From Saccoglossus kowalevskii (taxonomy: Eukaryota > Hemichordata > Enteropneusta > Harrimaniidae), in assembly GCF_000003605.2 (NCBI RefSeq), contig NW_003129364.1, forward strand, positions 53,032 through 100,287: a DNA stretch of 47,256 nucleotides. The letters run 5' to 3'. Position numbers and translations under genes: made by a program. The notes beneath the pieces are model-generated. The model made no database searches. It was not told the origin of the DNA and was given only the letters and a program-made list of their open reading frames with translations. Positions 14,101 through 30,054 of this stretch are shown piece after piece; within the stretch, counting starts at the first letter, position 1; the number at the start of each line of letters is the position of its first letter.

Positions 14101-17100
14101 AATGTCTCAAGAATTACAACTAAGAACGCATGCACACTTTGGTAACCTTCGGTCACTGTATGTCCGAAACACAAGGTTTGATTTTTGTGGGAACAGGAAA
14201 AGATGTCAGCCCGTGGCACAACTTAAATAACATTTTACCAACAAGTACGCGTTAATGTTGTTATACGAAGCAATTGCAACAGCCTCTGGCTATGTATATA
14301 TCTTGACCTATTAAACGTTCTAAAAGTTAACGCGCGCCAGGCTGTGGAGATACTTCCATGCAAACCACGATGATTTTATGTATTTTAAAACGATTTGGGC
14401 GGATTTAATTGAATTTAGCAAGAATTACCTGTGAGAAAAGAGCGCAATTGCAGCCTATTAATAATTCCATACCTACGTCAGTTGGATTTCGAACAAAACG
14501 TGTCATCTTCTAAACTCAAGGCGCATCCTCTAGAAAAAGTGTGTGAGTAGTAGGAGGAAAATGATTGGGGACCAAAACTGGGATGTGGAATGCTTTTGTT
14601 CAGCAAATAAGATTTATTCGTGCCCTCGCGTGTGTTGATGCCTGCCAAGCTTTTCTTTCTTGCAAGGTTTCTGACTCTATAACGTAAAGCAATTCAACGT
14701 GGTGCGTGATTTAGGCCGTTCCGTCACGGTGCAACGCGGACATATGTTCTTTTCTCCTGTGCGTACGAAGTGGTGCGAGTAATCAACGTCATCGAAATTA
14801 GTATGCTTGGATGTAGATGTGACAGAATGAAAGATGGCACTTTGTGTTCTAGTCGATGAACACGGCAAAACATATTCACACATGGACGAATTCGTCGTTG
14901 AATAAATCTAAGCCTCTTTCATCAAATTTCAGGCAATGTTTCCTGTCTTGTTTTCTCATCGATTGATTGGCGCTGACAACAAATCCCAACCAGCTGACAC
15001 TGGCAATGTAAAACAGTATATCGCGTTATTTACTGATCCACAAATACGAATAAATATTCGGGCAATACATGTGTTATACATTCAAAAAAAAAAAAACTTT
15101 AACAAGTTGGCGTATCGGAGAAATCTCCAAACCTAGTATTATATACCACACTTTGATCCTAGACGCACTTTTAAATTCATTTCTTACCGGAAAAATCATA
15201 TCTCTCAGAAGTAAAAGAAAAAAAGAATGATTTTAATTGCGCCCAATAGTCCACATATTGCGAAGATAATGCGTTTTATCCGGGTGCCTGGCTATTAAAC
15301 GGCGGCACGTTGTTTGAAATGTGCAAGGAGAGGTGAAGTGAGGAAACAAACACCGGTGTATCGTTTAATCATGCCATGATGTCGGTTTCCTCGGCTCTGA
15401 CAGATACCTGAGTGTCAGATCGCCTCCTTGCCTATTTTTTAAGTGAGAGGAGCTTGAAATCGGGGCAAATACACTGTAATTTCCGTCAATTTTGCCAGTT
15501 TGCACAGGTGTACAGTCCCCATGGAAGTGTTAATAGCAGCGTTTCTTACCATCTCAGAGCCTCTGGTGTTGGATGTGAGTTTAGTTGTTTTCCATGTATT
15601 GGGTCCCATCCGATGCCAACGGCGAGCATCTTCGCACGTTCCCCTGAAAACGACATGAAAATACGATTTCAACGAGATACGTCACTTAGATAAGGCTGTA
15701 GGTTTGTTTTAGCTGTCACTTTAAACATCTACATATTTTACTTACTGAGCTCGCATATCACATTCTCGACTCCGGTCATGTGAAAAGTGTGTGGCATGGG
15801 GGATTTATTTTTATTTTTGAAATTTGTTGTAGTTGTTTAGTTATTCGCATAATTCACTGACCATTACTTTAACGCCGGGATAGCGAGGCAATTAAGATGA
15901 AATTTGATTTGTTGTGCAAAGAAATCACAGCTTGATGCGGAATGATCTATTTATAACGAAAAAAGAATAGACGAGGCACAGTGTACGCCCTTCGTCGGAT
16001 GGTAGTAAATTCATAGCATACGTGAAATTACAATAATAGGAAAATTTGACATAAGGACTGAAGAGCAAAGTCAGATTTGATTTTATCAGGTTTGTTAAGT
16101 GTTGTATCGTCCACACGTACGTACGGACCCTGTGCAACATTTTGATGCGCAGTCAAGATAACAATACGCTTTATACTATTCATCTAAGATATTATTTATA
16201 CCGAGGGGTGGTGTGCTCTGGTATTATTTCGATAAACTGAACAATCCCAACGAGACGCGCGATCATTGTTGTTTTCCAATTCGAACGTTTGGGGAGCGGA
16301 TTTGCGTGTCAAAAGGGGGAATTGTTATGGGTAATGGCTGGGTTCCCGCTAGTGCTCCCTCACTGTTGCTACACCTGATCCCCCTATCTCTGAATGGAAC
16401 ACTCCACAGATGACCAGAGGGACCGTCGCTTAGTGGCTATTATGGTAATCACTGAGTACGAGTTTTTTCTGACTTACGCAGTCTTGCCGTACTGTGCGTA
16501 GTAGAAAGAAAGTGATGACGTAGTTCACCGGCCTTTTTTTTATCTACGTTGTTATTATTATATGTATCTAAAATGCCGGTCGTCAATTCACCGGCACTCT
16601 GACGTACTGTTCGTTTGCCCTTATATAGCAATTTTCTCACGTCGTTCGAATCCTTTGACGCAATCGCGGTTAAGACTAATTTCAAGTGACCGCCGCGCGT
16701 ACAGTAATATTAAATATCTACTTCGTATTTACGTATGTAAGCCGCCGCTACGTACATGGGTAGCTTGTCACGTGTACACCATAACCGTCAGCGTGACTCC
16801 CCAGAGAAAAAAGTAAATCGAGCAAAACATTACATTTGCTATACTTTAACGCGATTAGCGCCTGAATCTATGGCGAATGCGCAGTACTGTGTTCTATCAT
16901 ATATGATTCTCGCATTACGGTGTACACCAAGCAGATTTGAAACACTATTTTGCTATCGTGTTCCTTAGGACCTATACTCATACCCCAACACACTGTGTAG
17001 TATTTTACGTTGACGTGTATGCCTTTTAATTCGGGCATGTTTTAATAACAGATCGTACTGGTAATTGTGATGTAGTTTTGCTTTAGACGTATTGAGTTTG

Positions 17101-18251
17101 TTTTCTTTTAAACACTGTCGACCTACTTCCGGATATTGACCTCTGACACAACTCTCGTCTTAGCCGAATAATGATTAACTGATATGAATACCAACAGAAC
17201 TTATTTCTAGTCTACCGTCACTTCACACTCGGTGTAGAGATTTATAAGTTTAAAAGTCTTGTTGTAATTTCTATACTCGTCTTCGCTAATTAGGTGTGTT
17301 CCTGATCTTCGTGCTGTTTAAGACTTAAGTCTGTTGTTTCGGTATGAATCCGGGGCATTCGAAGTATGAGAGGAATTTGGCAAAAACAAATCCGGTACTC
17401 GAGTAACTCATTTGATGCGTAACACGCGTCAGAGGAAGACATTTTTAAACAGCATAAAGCGTAAATCTAAACAACAGAGCTTGTTTAGAGAGAGTATCGC
17501 GAGCACTGTCTTTTTGGGAGCCGGGAGCAAGACAAATTGTTTGTTTTTTTCATCTCGTACTTTATTAGTTTTGTGTAAACAAATATTGTTTTTACTAGCA
17601 CCGGTACTTGACTGTAAGTTTAGCTAATTTTATTCGTACCTGACAGTGGAATATTGAACTTTTAAAAATGCGATAATTGTTTTAGCTCAAACGAAATGTA
17701 GCGAATTTAAGTACTTTCTCTACTATATAGTAGTCCAATAAAAATACTAATAACGGACAGTTGACGAAATATACAAGTCTATTTCTATCACATCCAAAAT
17801 ACGCCCCTTTTTGAAATGATATAGAATCCCGTGTGAGAAGTGGAGCATGTCGGTGTCCTGGTAATTGAGTATCTCGTGTAGAATCACATTATGGTATAGT
17901 CTAATTGAGATTCTTTTCTGTATGCGCAGGGATATCCTGGCTTTAACTATAGCTTTTTGCGTTATACCATTCATCACGTAGGTAGCATCTAATCAGAATC
18001 ATCACATGCTGTGAACTGTGCTGAACACGGCAGCTACTCACTACATCCTTTCCCCGACGTCCGCCATGTTGTTGTTTCGTAGCACTGCGTTCGAAGCATT
18101 TGCCAGAACGTGAAAACGAGATGGGTTGTATAAAATAAATACAAGCAAGTGAGAGAAATTCACCGACACCGCCAATTTTCAACCCCTCTTTTTCTTGCCT
18201 CATCACATCCCCGTTTCGGGAATTACAGTGAACCAGTTTAAAGCGAGCCAC
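11142..18251. other. non-coding, probable NR4A upstream region
   Basis: No recognisable coding exon was found. Scattered CRE variants occur at 11830-11837, 16516-16523, 16600-16607 and 17011-17018. Trinucleotide-like AAT/TTA repeats are near 12293-12370. Open frames of 60-106 codons in this stretch show no domain and no splice context. Confidence 0.45.
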
Positions 18252-18320
18252 TGACGTAGGCACATCGCTATAAAATGGTTAATTTTAGTCTCACTGACGC
18301 ACATAGTACGCTATATATAC
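18252..18320 (+). promoter_or_regulatory. putative proximal NR4A promoter (CRE plus TATA)
   Basis: A CRE variant TGACGTAG (18252-18259) sits ten bases upstream of TATAAAA (18269-18275). TGACGC (18295-18300) and a TATATATA run (18312-18319) follow, and an inverted CCAAT box (ATTGG) lies further downstream near 18398. The CRE-TATA spacing resembles the module near 3.18 kb. It is 0.7 kb upstream of the first NR4A coding exon seen, so transcription probably starts near 18300 or within the next 200 bp. The first-exon donor could not be chosen with confidence. Confidence 0.5.
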
Positions 18321-18959
18321 CAACCTACGCACTTGCTCGGTTGTGATGATGTCAGAGCCGCAAAGCAGGATAAAAATAGGAGCTAATGGCCGACGCTGAT
18401 TGGTCATCGATCGACTTGCCTAGTTAATATTCAAATGAGTTGACACAATGAATGGGAAACGCTGAGATCGTGGTCGTCATCAGTTGAGGATACGTAGGCT
18501 AGTACTTTAGACGTTGGTTTATTTCGCTCGTGTATGCAGACACGACCCAGCTTTCTGCGCCTCTGCAGTGGACTGACAACGAGTGCGTTTGTTATTATTT
18601 GTCCCTTCCTATATGTTTGGTATATGTGTGTGGGTTGTAACGTACAGCCCGTGTTTCTTTCCCACTTATATATGTAAAAGTTAACCTTGCTCGCCGCATC
18701 TCATATACTTAGGCGCATGGTATCTCTGTTTTCAACACCTGTTTGAGTTTTTCTTTTAGTTCCACCGTGTTAGGTCTCTTAACTTTAATTTTCATGTAAT
18801 ATTTTTTGCAAGCAGCTTTCGCGGTTGTTTGTATGTTTGTTCATCGTTACATGTTTGCTTCATGATTGTGAGTAAGATTTAACTGTTGGCATAACCAGTG
18901 CATTTAAGTTTCTGAATATCTGTTTTACTCATTGTCGTTATTTTCTTTTCTTTCACCAG

Positions 18960-22891
<3,932 letters not shown>

Positions 22892-23015
22892 GTGTAATAT
22901 TGCTACATATAAGGTACGCCATTAACCCAAACTATCACTTGGAGAACTTGACGACTGCGTACCATCTTTAGTCAGTGTCTTCATATCCAACTTGCCTTGC
23001 CTGAAGTTTTTTTTA

Positions 23016-23021
23016 AATAAA
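23016..23021 (+). terminator. candidate NR4A polyadenylation signal
   Basis: This is the first canonical AATAAA after the NR4A stop codon at 22889-22891. T-rich sequence follows. Use of this or a more distal signal cannot be decided from sequence. Confidence 0.4.
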
Positions 23022-23683
23022 TCAGAATTTTTGACATTCTGATGTGATTTTTTTCCATAACTGTTTCCATGACAACATTTTTTACCTCTTTCTCTTTTGT
23101 TTTTTCTCCTGATTTTTTTCATAAGAATCGTGATTTTACTGTGAGTTTGGTGTCCTATTGTTTATACAAGTTTGAATTTTATACTTTAATTGAAACACAC
23201 TGAAGTACAATTTCTATGTATTTTGTCTTAAGCCAACATTGTCTGTCACCATGGTAATCACTTAAGAATACCAATGTTATATTCAAAGCCACTGCCATTT
23301 TTTGAATGTAAACTGTCCTGTGCTGCACTTGTACTTTAGTTCAAACCAATGTATACTTTTTTTCCTGTGTGCAATATACATTATGGGCATTTGCCAAAAT
23401 TTCACAAAATATTGGTTAAAAAGTGAAACTATTAAGTAGAAATTTTGATGTTGCACCTGTCTTGTCATGGAGTGGGTGTGTTTTGATTAATATTTGTATC
23501 ACCCATCAGAAGTATAAAACTATTGTGTTTAAATTATTATAGTTGTGTACATTATAATTATGTAAATGTTTTTAACAAGAAACGCCTGCACAAATTGTGC
23601 TAAAAAGCAGCAAACGTCATGACGACATTCATAACAATTTTGAAAAGATTACTATGACTCAGAGCAGTTTGAATTGTATTCTT

Positions 23684-23723
23684 CATATGCTAATGAGCTG
23701 CAACATATGCTAATGAGCTGCAA
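23684..23723. repeat. tandem 20-bp duplication
   Basis: CATATGCTAATGAGCTGCAA occurs twice in direct tandem with no mismatch. It lies in the presumed NR4A 3' flank or long UTR. No function is evident. Confidence 0.85.
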
Positions 23724-23828
23724 TAAGCTAGCATGGTTTAATCTCGATGAGGTATACTCAATAATGACAACAATTGTATGCTAATCAACACAGCCATTAA
23801 ATTGAAGTCGGTGCTTGTCGTTTCATTT

Positions 23829-23843
23829 TTATTTATTTATTTT
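23829..23843 (+). promoter_or_regulatory. AU-rich element (overlapping ATTTA)
   Basis: TTATTTATTTATTTTT contains overlapping ATTTA pentamers and the UUAUUUAUU nonamer. If NR4A uses a distal polyadenylation site this would be a 3' UTR instability element, as expected of an immediate-early transcript. Confidence 0.35.
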
Positions 23844-25400
23844 TAAAACGTTCTATTTTTTTCTTTTGCGTTAATTAGCTAGAACATTGTAAAATGCAAA
23901 TGATGTTTGACTGCCCTATTTAACTGGTGACAACTGGGGGTTAGACTCCCTATCTTCAGGAAAAATCACATTTTGATAATGGGTGGATGAATGAACATTC
24001 TAAGGAATAATGTATAACTAAATTGCTTGATTTATTGATTATATCTTAGGGGGTTGTGTAGGAAAGGCACTCCCTAGCTTCAGGGAGAATTCACATTTTG
24101 AGAATATCAGGCTCCTTAACTAAGTTGAGGGTATATTTTCTGGTGGACTATGTATGCCAAGCATATTGAAGAATAAGGTTTTTGAGAATGTTTAGTATTT
24201 TTTTACGAAAGGAAAACCATTACAGTTTTTATACAATTTACAAATTATAGTGAATACATGCTTTGTCAATTTTACACAAAATTTTTAAAGTGATCTTTCC
24301 TTCTAAATCGTGAAATTGTGGCTCACCTTCAGAAGCTTAAGGAGTCCGTTTTTGTAAAGTTCTTGTTGTTTATGACTTTTCACTTTTACACGTCTATGTG
24401 GTGTATTTTCATACTGTTCAAAAAATTGGACGAAATCTTGTGAATTTTGTACAAATATTTTTTTTGTTTCTTCACTTTTTTTTACTTTTTTATAAAACCA
24501 TCTCAAGTGGTGTGAAGTCGTGGTAACGTCGTAAATGTTATTACATTTTGACAAGTTTTTAAAAGTTTGACATTCACTGTCTATATTGGTTTCAACTTAT
24601 ATGTTAAACACTTATGTATGTTTCATATTTTTACTGATTTTGTTTTCTTAAAAAATCTTTAAGTTTGTCTTGATTTCAAATATTTGGATATATAATGTCG
24701 AAATGTGATTGTGTTGTTAATGTCAATGTCAAAAATATTAGTCCAAGACTACCAATCGGAATCTTTTGATTGGTCAATTGAATATTATGTTAATTTAATT
24801 TTTAATCATCTTACGAAATTGTGTCCATATTTGTTTGTCGTTGATTGGTGCTATGTTAACAGTTATTTCCTGTCTCTATTTTCAAAGTGGTTCTTTACAT
24901 GTGGTTTTCTATCTTATATTCCTGATTGATTTTGCAGGGCTTTTATTTCATATGTGGCAATATTTCATTTTTTATGAAACAGTGACGAATAAAAAATCAT
25001 CAGCATCTACTGAATGGTTATTGTGTTTCTCTCCCGAACCTATGAATAGCTTAATGATTGCCATAGAGGGCGATATATCATTCTAGTAAAAAATATCAAA
25101 GAAAGCTTGTATTGGAGGCATGAATTAAAAATTAGGAATAATGTATTTACAATATATTCACAGCTAACACATGTGCTTCTAATAGAGCAAATATAGCATT
25201 TAACAATATATAACTGCAAGCAATGATCAAGTAGCTATGGTTTAACAATATATGACAATATATGATGACTTGATATTTTGTTCATATATCTATAGCATAT
25301 AAAATTATAGCACCAGTTGCATGTTGCAACTGCAGTTGCAGTTTTGCATACTATTGGGATCACATGACCATATATAGTCATCTGAAACATTAGTCATATC

Positions 25401-25985
25401 ACATTGATCTCAACCAAAAACTAATCAGGTTTGCACATTACCCCAGAGCATTAATGTGCCATGTTTCAATAAAATCTGTTAAATGGTTCTTGAGATACAA
25501 GTGAAAATGCTTAACCTTTGCTCAATACTATGTAGATTAGGTCATTGATAGGCATTATCATCAAGGTACTAAGTTTCATTGTAATGTGATGATTAATACT
25601 TGAGATGTCAGTGGAAAAACTGTAAATTGATTAAACATTATGCAAATGAGGTTATTAATATGCATGAATTTTTAACCAAAACTATTCAACTCTGCGCATT
25701 GTCCCAGAGCGTCTATATACCAAGTTTCATAAAAATTCGATAAGTGGTTCTTTAGATATCAGTGGAACAGTCAAGGAACAGCTAAAAATTGGCTAATTAT
25801 TATGCAAATTGGTCCATTAATTTGCATGGATTTAAACCAAAATAGAATCTGCGCCTTAGTGCAGAGCATCTATGCACCAAGTTCCATCGAAACCCAACAT
25901 ATGGTTCTTGAGATATCAGTGTAACAGACGGCCACACACATACATACACATAAAGACAGACACACTAAGTACAAAGACCCCCATC
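25401..25985 (+). repeat. dispersed repeat with three degenerate internal units and CA-rich tail
   Basis: Related phrases recur near 25424-25500, 25675-25760 and 25845-25920: a motif like CCAGAGC, then CCAAGTTTCAT or a variant, then GGTTCTTGAGATATCAGTG. The segments between them share ATTATGCAAAT and ATTAATNTGCATG. The element ends in a CA/TACA-rich and GACAGACAC-rich tail (25930-25970). It looks like an interspersed repeat built from tandem units of 150-180 bp. It is non-coding. Confidence 0.6.
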
Positions 25986-26285
25986 GAGTGATTTGCACAC
26001 GGGAGTCAAAAGTAATAAGTGCTAAAAACCAAGCATACACCTAATAGGTTAAGGCCACACTGAAATTCCACCTGAAGATCAACTCTATACCACCATAATG
26101 GTGTAATAATATGCTGAGGCGCCATCACGATTGATACTTTCTGGTACAAATTATTGCATAACATCAAATACAATCAAGTTTCTGGTATTAAACTGTGGCT
26201 TAAAATCCTCTTATCCAACCAGGAATGCATGATGTTATATGTTGAGGGCGTATTATTGATACAAATTAAGGTTGCATGTCATATC

Positions 26286-26561
26286 CTCGGGGGCGGAGCT
26301 ACGTCACGGACGTTCTACGTTGCTAAGACGCGCACCACTGTACCACGTATTTCTATGGGCTTTGTGCGCGCTGCTGTGGAACGCCGGTGGAGCCGGTGAA
26401 AACTCGAGAAAACAACACAAACTCAACTTTGAAGTAATCCTGAACAACCAAATTCATATATGTTACACACGTAGGGCTAATCTTGTTACACTGTTCAGGG
26501 AACTCTCAACAACCATTGCAAAGTACCGTTTTCTGCGAGTTTTTCGTCTTTGTTTTCACCG
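26286..26561 (+). repeat. dispersed repeat family B, copy 1
   Basis: This stretch is closely similar to the reverse complement of 33148-33446 over its whole length. The shared block starts CTCGGGGGCGGAGCTACGTC and ends TTTGTTTTCACC. A GC-box-like GGGGGCGGAG and a CRE-like TACGTCAC stand at one end. The open frames crossing it differ between copies and have no known domain, so this is a repeat and not a gene. Confidence 0.8.
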
Positions 26562-28228
26562 CGAGGGTTGCCAGGCGGTAGAAAATGCCCGGATGTCTGC
26601 CCCCCGAGGATACTCTCAGACTACTAAAGAACAGACTAGCAATGCATATTGCTATAGGAGTAAATTGGGGATTACAACTGTAATTCCTCGGCAGACCTTG
26701 CTGGTAGTTTACCCGAAGATTTCCGAAAGCACCCGCATTTACCTGCTTCGTGTGTTTTTGTAGTGTGTCACAAGGTAAATTATACGGTGAAGTACTATGG
26801 TGTGGTAGAATCGCCAAACGTAATACAGAAACGCAATGTCCAAAATAAAGTACAGTCACCGACCTTGTGGTTGGGTTCTTTACCCCCAAAATACACAATG
26901 TAAATAATGCATAGATATAATATTGGTATATGAGCATACACAGTAATGCCAGGGTAGAACTTTGGGATAGAACACGTACACCCGCAACAAACATGAACGC
27001 ACTTCAAGAAACACAAGTATATGTGGTCAACGAAATATTTAATATAGAATAAGCTCAAATAGTATTTTTAATGCAAATCATCAAGTTTGACCACAAATAA
27101 TTAAAACAACAATTACATTATCATTTAAACACAAATAACCGTGGTTAATGCCCTAAACAACATAATCAGTACATAATCTGAAAATACCATTCTAGTGCCG
27201 AACGCACAGGCGCATAATTTCAGATCTAACCTAAATGAAATCTGCGAGTGTTGAACTGTCTATTGTTGTCTTTTCTGTTTAAATCGGTCATTTTTTAGAT
27301 GAGGTACGACATTTTTAATTTTTCCTACTTTCGTCTACGATATTTATGAATACATACATAATGACAACATTTTTAATTATATTTCTCATAATTTAGACTT
27401 TTCCAAGAACTTGTAGATTTTTGTTATAAAGGTCAAATAGCGGTGTTGGCGTTGACAGTGTTCCTCTGTGTGGACGCTTCGTAGGATGCGTTTGAAAACC
27501 TGATATGCTCCCGCAACTAAGTGATTGAAATCATTTAATATTCAATAGGAAGCTGATATTTTAATGGAGCATAAATGTCAATTATCTTTATTCTCGTTTT
27601 CTGTATTATTACAGAAACATGGAGAATAAACATATAAATAACTTGCATATGTTTTGTCGCATTTGTGGAGAGTGTTTAACCAAGAAAAAAAGAAAATAAC
27701 TACTAAACTACGACCCAACTAATACTACTTCCTGTGTACACATCTTAGTAATACAATCTTGCTTTATTTGATGAAAAAGTAATGAATATCGCGTTATTAC
27801 GTTATAGTCGCGTTAGTTCGATCGGGTTTTATTAGGTTAAAAAGTTAAAACCAAAACATACGTGGCAGGCACCTGACTAAAGGAAAAGTCGCATTGCTAG
27901 TCTGTACTTTCGTAGATATACCTAAGAATGCATGGTGTCTTGTGTTGAGGGCGCCCTGTTAATCTGGTAACAATTTAGGTAAAATATCATATAACATATA
28001 AATACATACTAGTATACCATTGACCCTGAAAAAGATATACTTCTCAATATACCCAGGAATTAATTGTATACGCTTTTTAATTTAATTTAAGTTGAGATGA
28101 TTATGTTTATACCAAATGTAGAATGTACCACTGTGACGGAAACACATGCCTATCTGGCCATCCTGCTCACCATAGCAACAGCGTTACGTATATTATTTGT
28201 GATATCATCGCAAGTAGGTGTCTTGTTT
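26562..28228. other. non-coding, no gene recognised
   Basis: The long frames here (about 160 codons on each strand, 26272-26994) overlap repeat B and its flank, lack domains and overlap each other. No exon is supported. An NBRE-like AAAGGTCA lies near 27430. Confidence 0.5.
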
Positions 28229-28522
28229 AAAGCGCGGTGGTTGTCGCGCTACGCGTGTGCGACATTTGTGTTGATAAACATTGATTTTCCCACAATCCAA
28301 TGCGCTCTTCAAATGGAAATCACAAGTATAAGGTTTGGCATGGGCACAGCACTAATTACCGCCGGTGACTCCTTCGATACCTTCCAATCACCTAAAAATA
28401 CCTAATTAAAGCTTGGAAACGTCTTAGTTTGTACTTGTTGATCTGCGCAACAGTCAAAGTCGCCATCTTTGTTTATATGAGACCCATATATCTCGCACAT
28501 GCGTGGCGCGACGACTACTGCC
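28229..28522. mobile_element. MITE family C, copy 1
   Basis: Terminal inverted repeats of about 30 bp (left GGTGGTTGTCGCGC, right read in reverse GGCAGTAGTCGTCGCGCC) enclose about 230 bp. Three related copies lie at 43238, 44935 and 45339. Shared internal landmarks are ACATTGATTTT, CACAATCCAATGCGCTCTTC and a GCCATCTTTGTT (YY1-like in reverse). It carries no transposase. Confidence 0.8.
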
Positions 28523-28559
28523 TCAAGTACGTGTAAACTTCTCAAGTACGGGTAAACTT
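28522..28559. repeat. 19-bp tandem duplication
   Basis: CTCAAGTACGTGTAAACTT is repeated once with a single mismatch, directly at the right end of MITE C copy 1. Confidence 0.85.
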
Positions 28560-29715
28560 TGCAAAAATGGGTAATGTCTAACTTGTGAAGATGCATCTGA
28601 ACAGGCCTGGGACATGTATGTTGAGTTCTGACAGTGATAGTAATGCAATGTAGTTACATAAGATTGTAAATGTGCTAATTTATATGGGACACTGACACAT
28701 CACGCGCGCTCTTTGACCCTTGACCTCTCGGTAAGATTTAAAATATCATATTCACGATTTGAGGCGTTTGAAAAAGCACACCTTCAAATTGGCCGGCGAA
28801 GATGGTGAGAAGGGGAAGGAATGATCGTTCTCGTACAGATGGCCTTATGTCAGCTATACATTTGCCTATCTTGTAATATATATTTATTTCTATTTAACAT
28901 ATTCATTAGGCCCCAGATTTTTTTTCAAAAATAAGTATACACGCAAAACAGAGACTTGTATTTGTGTGGTCTCTCTCAAGACATCGCACGGGCACTGTTA
29001 TCTCTAGGACTGAGAACACGAATACAACAGAGAATTTGAAAATAATATTTCATTTCGATCATAATAGTGTGAATAATAGAAAGTATTTCTAGGAAAAGTT
29101 GCTATTATCATATAATTTCCCATATGCATTGGTTAATATCAGACAAATCTTCAATCTGTCAATGGCATGTAAATATACCGCAGGTCACCACACCTTATCT
29201 ATTCATGGCGTGTATAAATGCTTCGCTTGAATGGAAGCACCGCTTGGGTCACATGACTTATAGATGCACTGAGAGAACATGCAAATTGTAGTTCCCTTTA
29301 CTCCTTATTATTCTGTGTTTTTATGAGCCATGCTGCCCCGCGTGCTTGCACAGTTTAACTTAATCAAAATTTAAAATGCTCGAAGAATTGACAGGGCAAA
29401 TGTGGTTTAACCGCGATAAGGCCCGGTCCCATTCATATATTATCCGACGTATACTGTTAAACAATTTATTCTCATATCATTTAATTTCATTATTTTGAAG
29501 TTTTCAGCATATTCACTGTTTTTTAAGTTAAGTTAATTTAGCGATTATATTTATCATTGAAAATAGCAAAATTACTATATTTCTTAGCATACATTACCCT
29601 CAGATGGTAATTGTTGAGTAATAAAGTTATTATTATTATAACACCCAATGAATAATTGAAGTATTTACAGTAGTGCGACGCAATCAAGGTTTGTTTGATC
29701 AAGTGAAGTTATCGT
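28560..29715. other. non-coding, no gene recognised
   Basis: AT-rich sequence with small tandem A/T tracts. No exon, domain or clear repeat boundary was seen. Confidence 0.5.
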
Positions 29716-29721
29716 TTTATT
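29716..29721 (-). terminator. candidate polyadenylation signal of the cytochrome c gene
   Basis: TTTATT on the plus strand is AATAAA on the minus strand, about 335 nt after the stop codon of the cytochrome c-like gene. It is a plausible 3' end, unconfirmed. Confidence 0.4.
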
Positions 29722-30054
29722 CTCTGTAATACATGGTAATACCAGAGCACAATAGAAAAGATAAACGATACAACCGTGGCAGTTTATAACTGGCGCATAT
29801 AACATACATATGCCACGTATAGTGTCAGTGCCTACCAGTGGAACAAACAAACAACAGCAAATAAACATTAATAGTTTGTAAAGGCACAATCGGCAACTAT
29901 TCAAATTTTAGTTAACAAAAAACAAACAAATAAAACAGTTCTATACCAAAGCGTCATAAACCTGTAGAAAGGGAAAAGTTGTTATATTCAAAAGTTTGAA
30001 TGCAGACAATCCTTGATGACCACCGTTCTGCATCACATTTCACGATAATTGCCT

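Larger units (their letters stand above)
22892..25400 (+). other. NR4A 3' UTR and downstream flank
   Basis: A polyadenylation signal (AATAAA) at 23016-23021 would give a 3' UTR of about 140 nt. Others further on, such as 24988-24993, would give a much longer one. The AU-rich element at 23829-23843, a tandem 20-bp duplication (23684-23723) and two related segments of about 40 bp near 23950 and 24068 lie here. No coding sequence was recognised. Confidence 0.5.

Noticed and set aside
16560-16670. B-box-like GTTCGAATCC suggesting a tRNA
   Set aside because: No A box at the right distance and no cloverleaf can be drawn.
18932-18959. Upstream extension of the first NR4A exon reading [11 protein letters not shown], which resembles LSLFSFKQSPPGT in vertebrate NR4A proteins
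   Set aside because: The bases are a polypyrimidine tract ending in a good CAG acceptor, so the Phe/Ser/Leu string is expected from intron sequence. It has no ATG, and the vertebrate motif sits in another part of the A/B domain. Treated as coincidence.
26272-26994. Two ORFs of about 160 codons on opposite strands
   Set aside because: They overlap repeat B, lack known domains, and the reading frame is not kept in the other repeat copy.
28097-28405. 102-codon ORF across MITE C copy 1
   Set aside because: The frame follows the repeat and is not open in the other copies.
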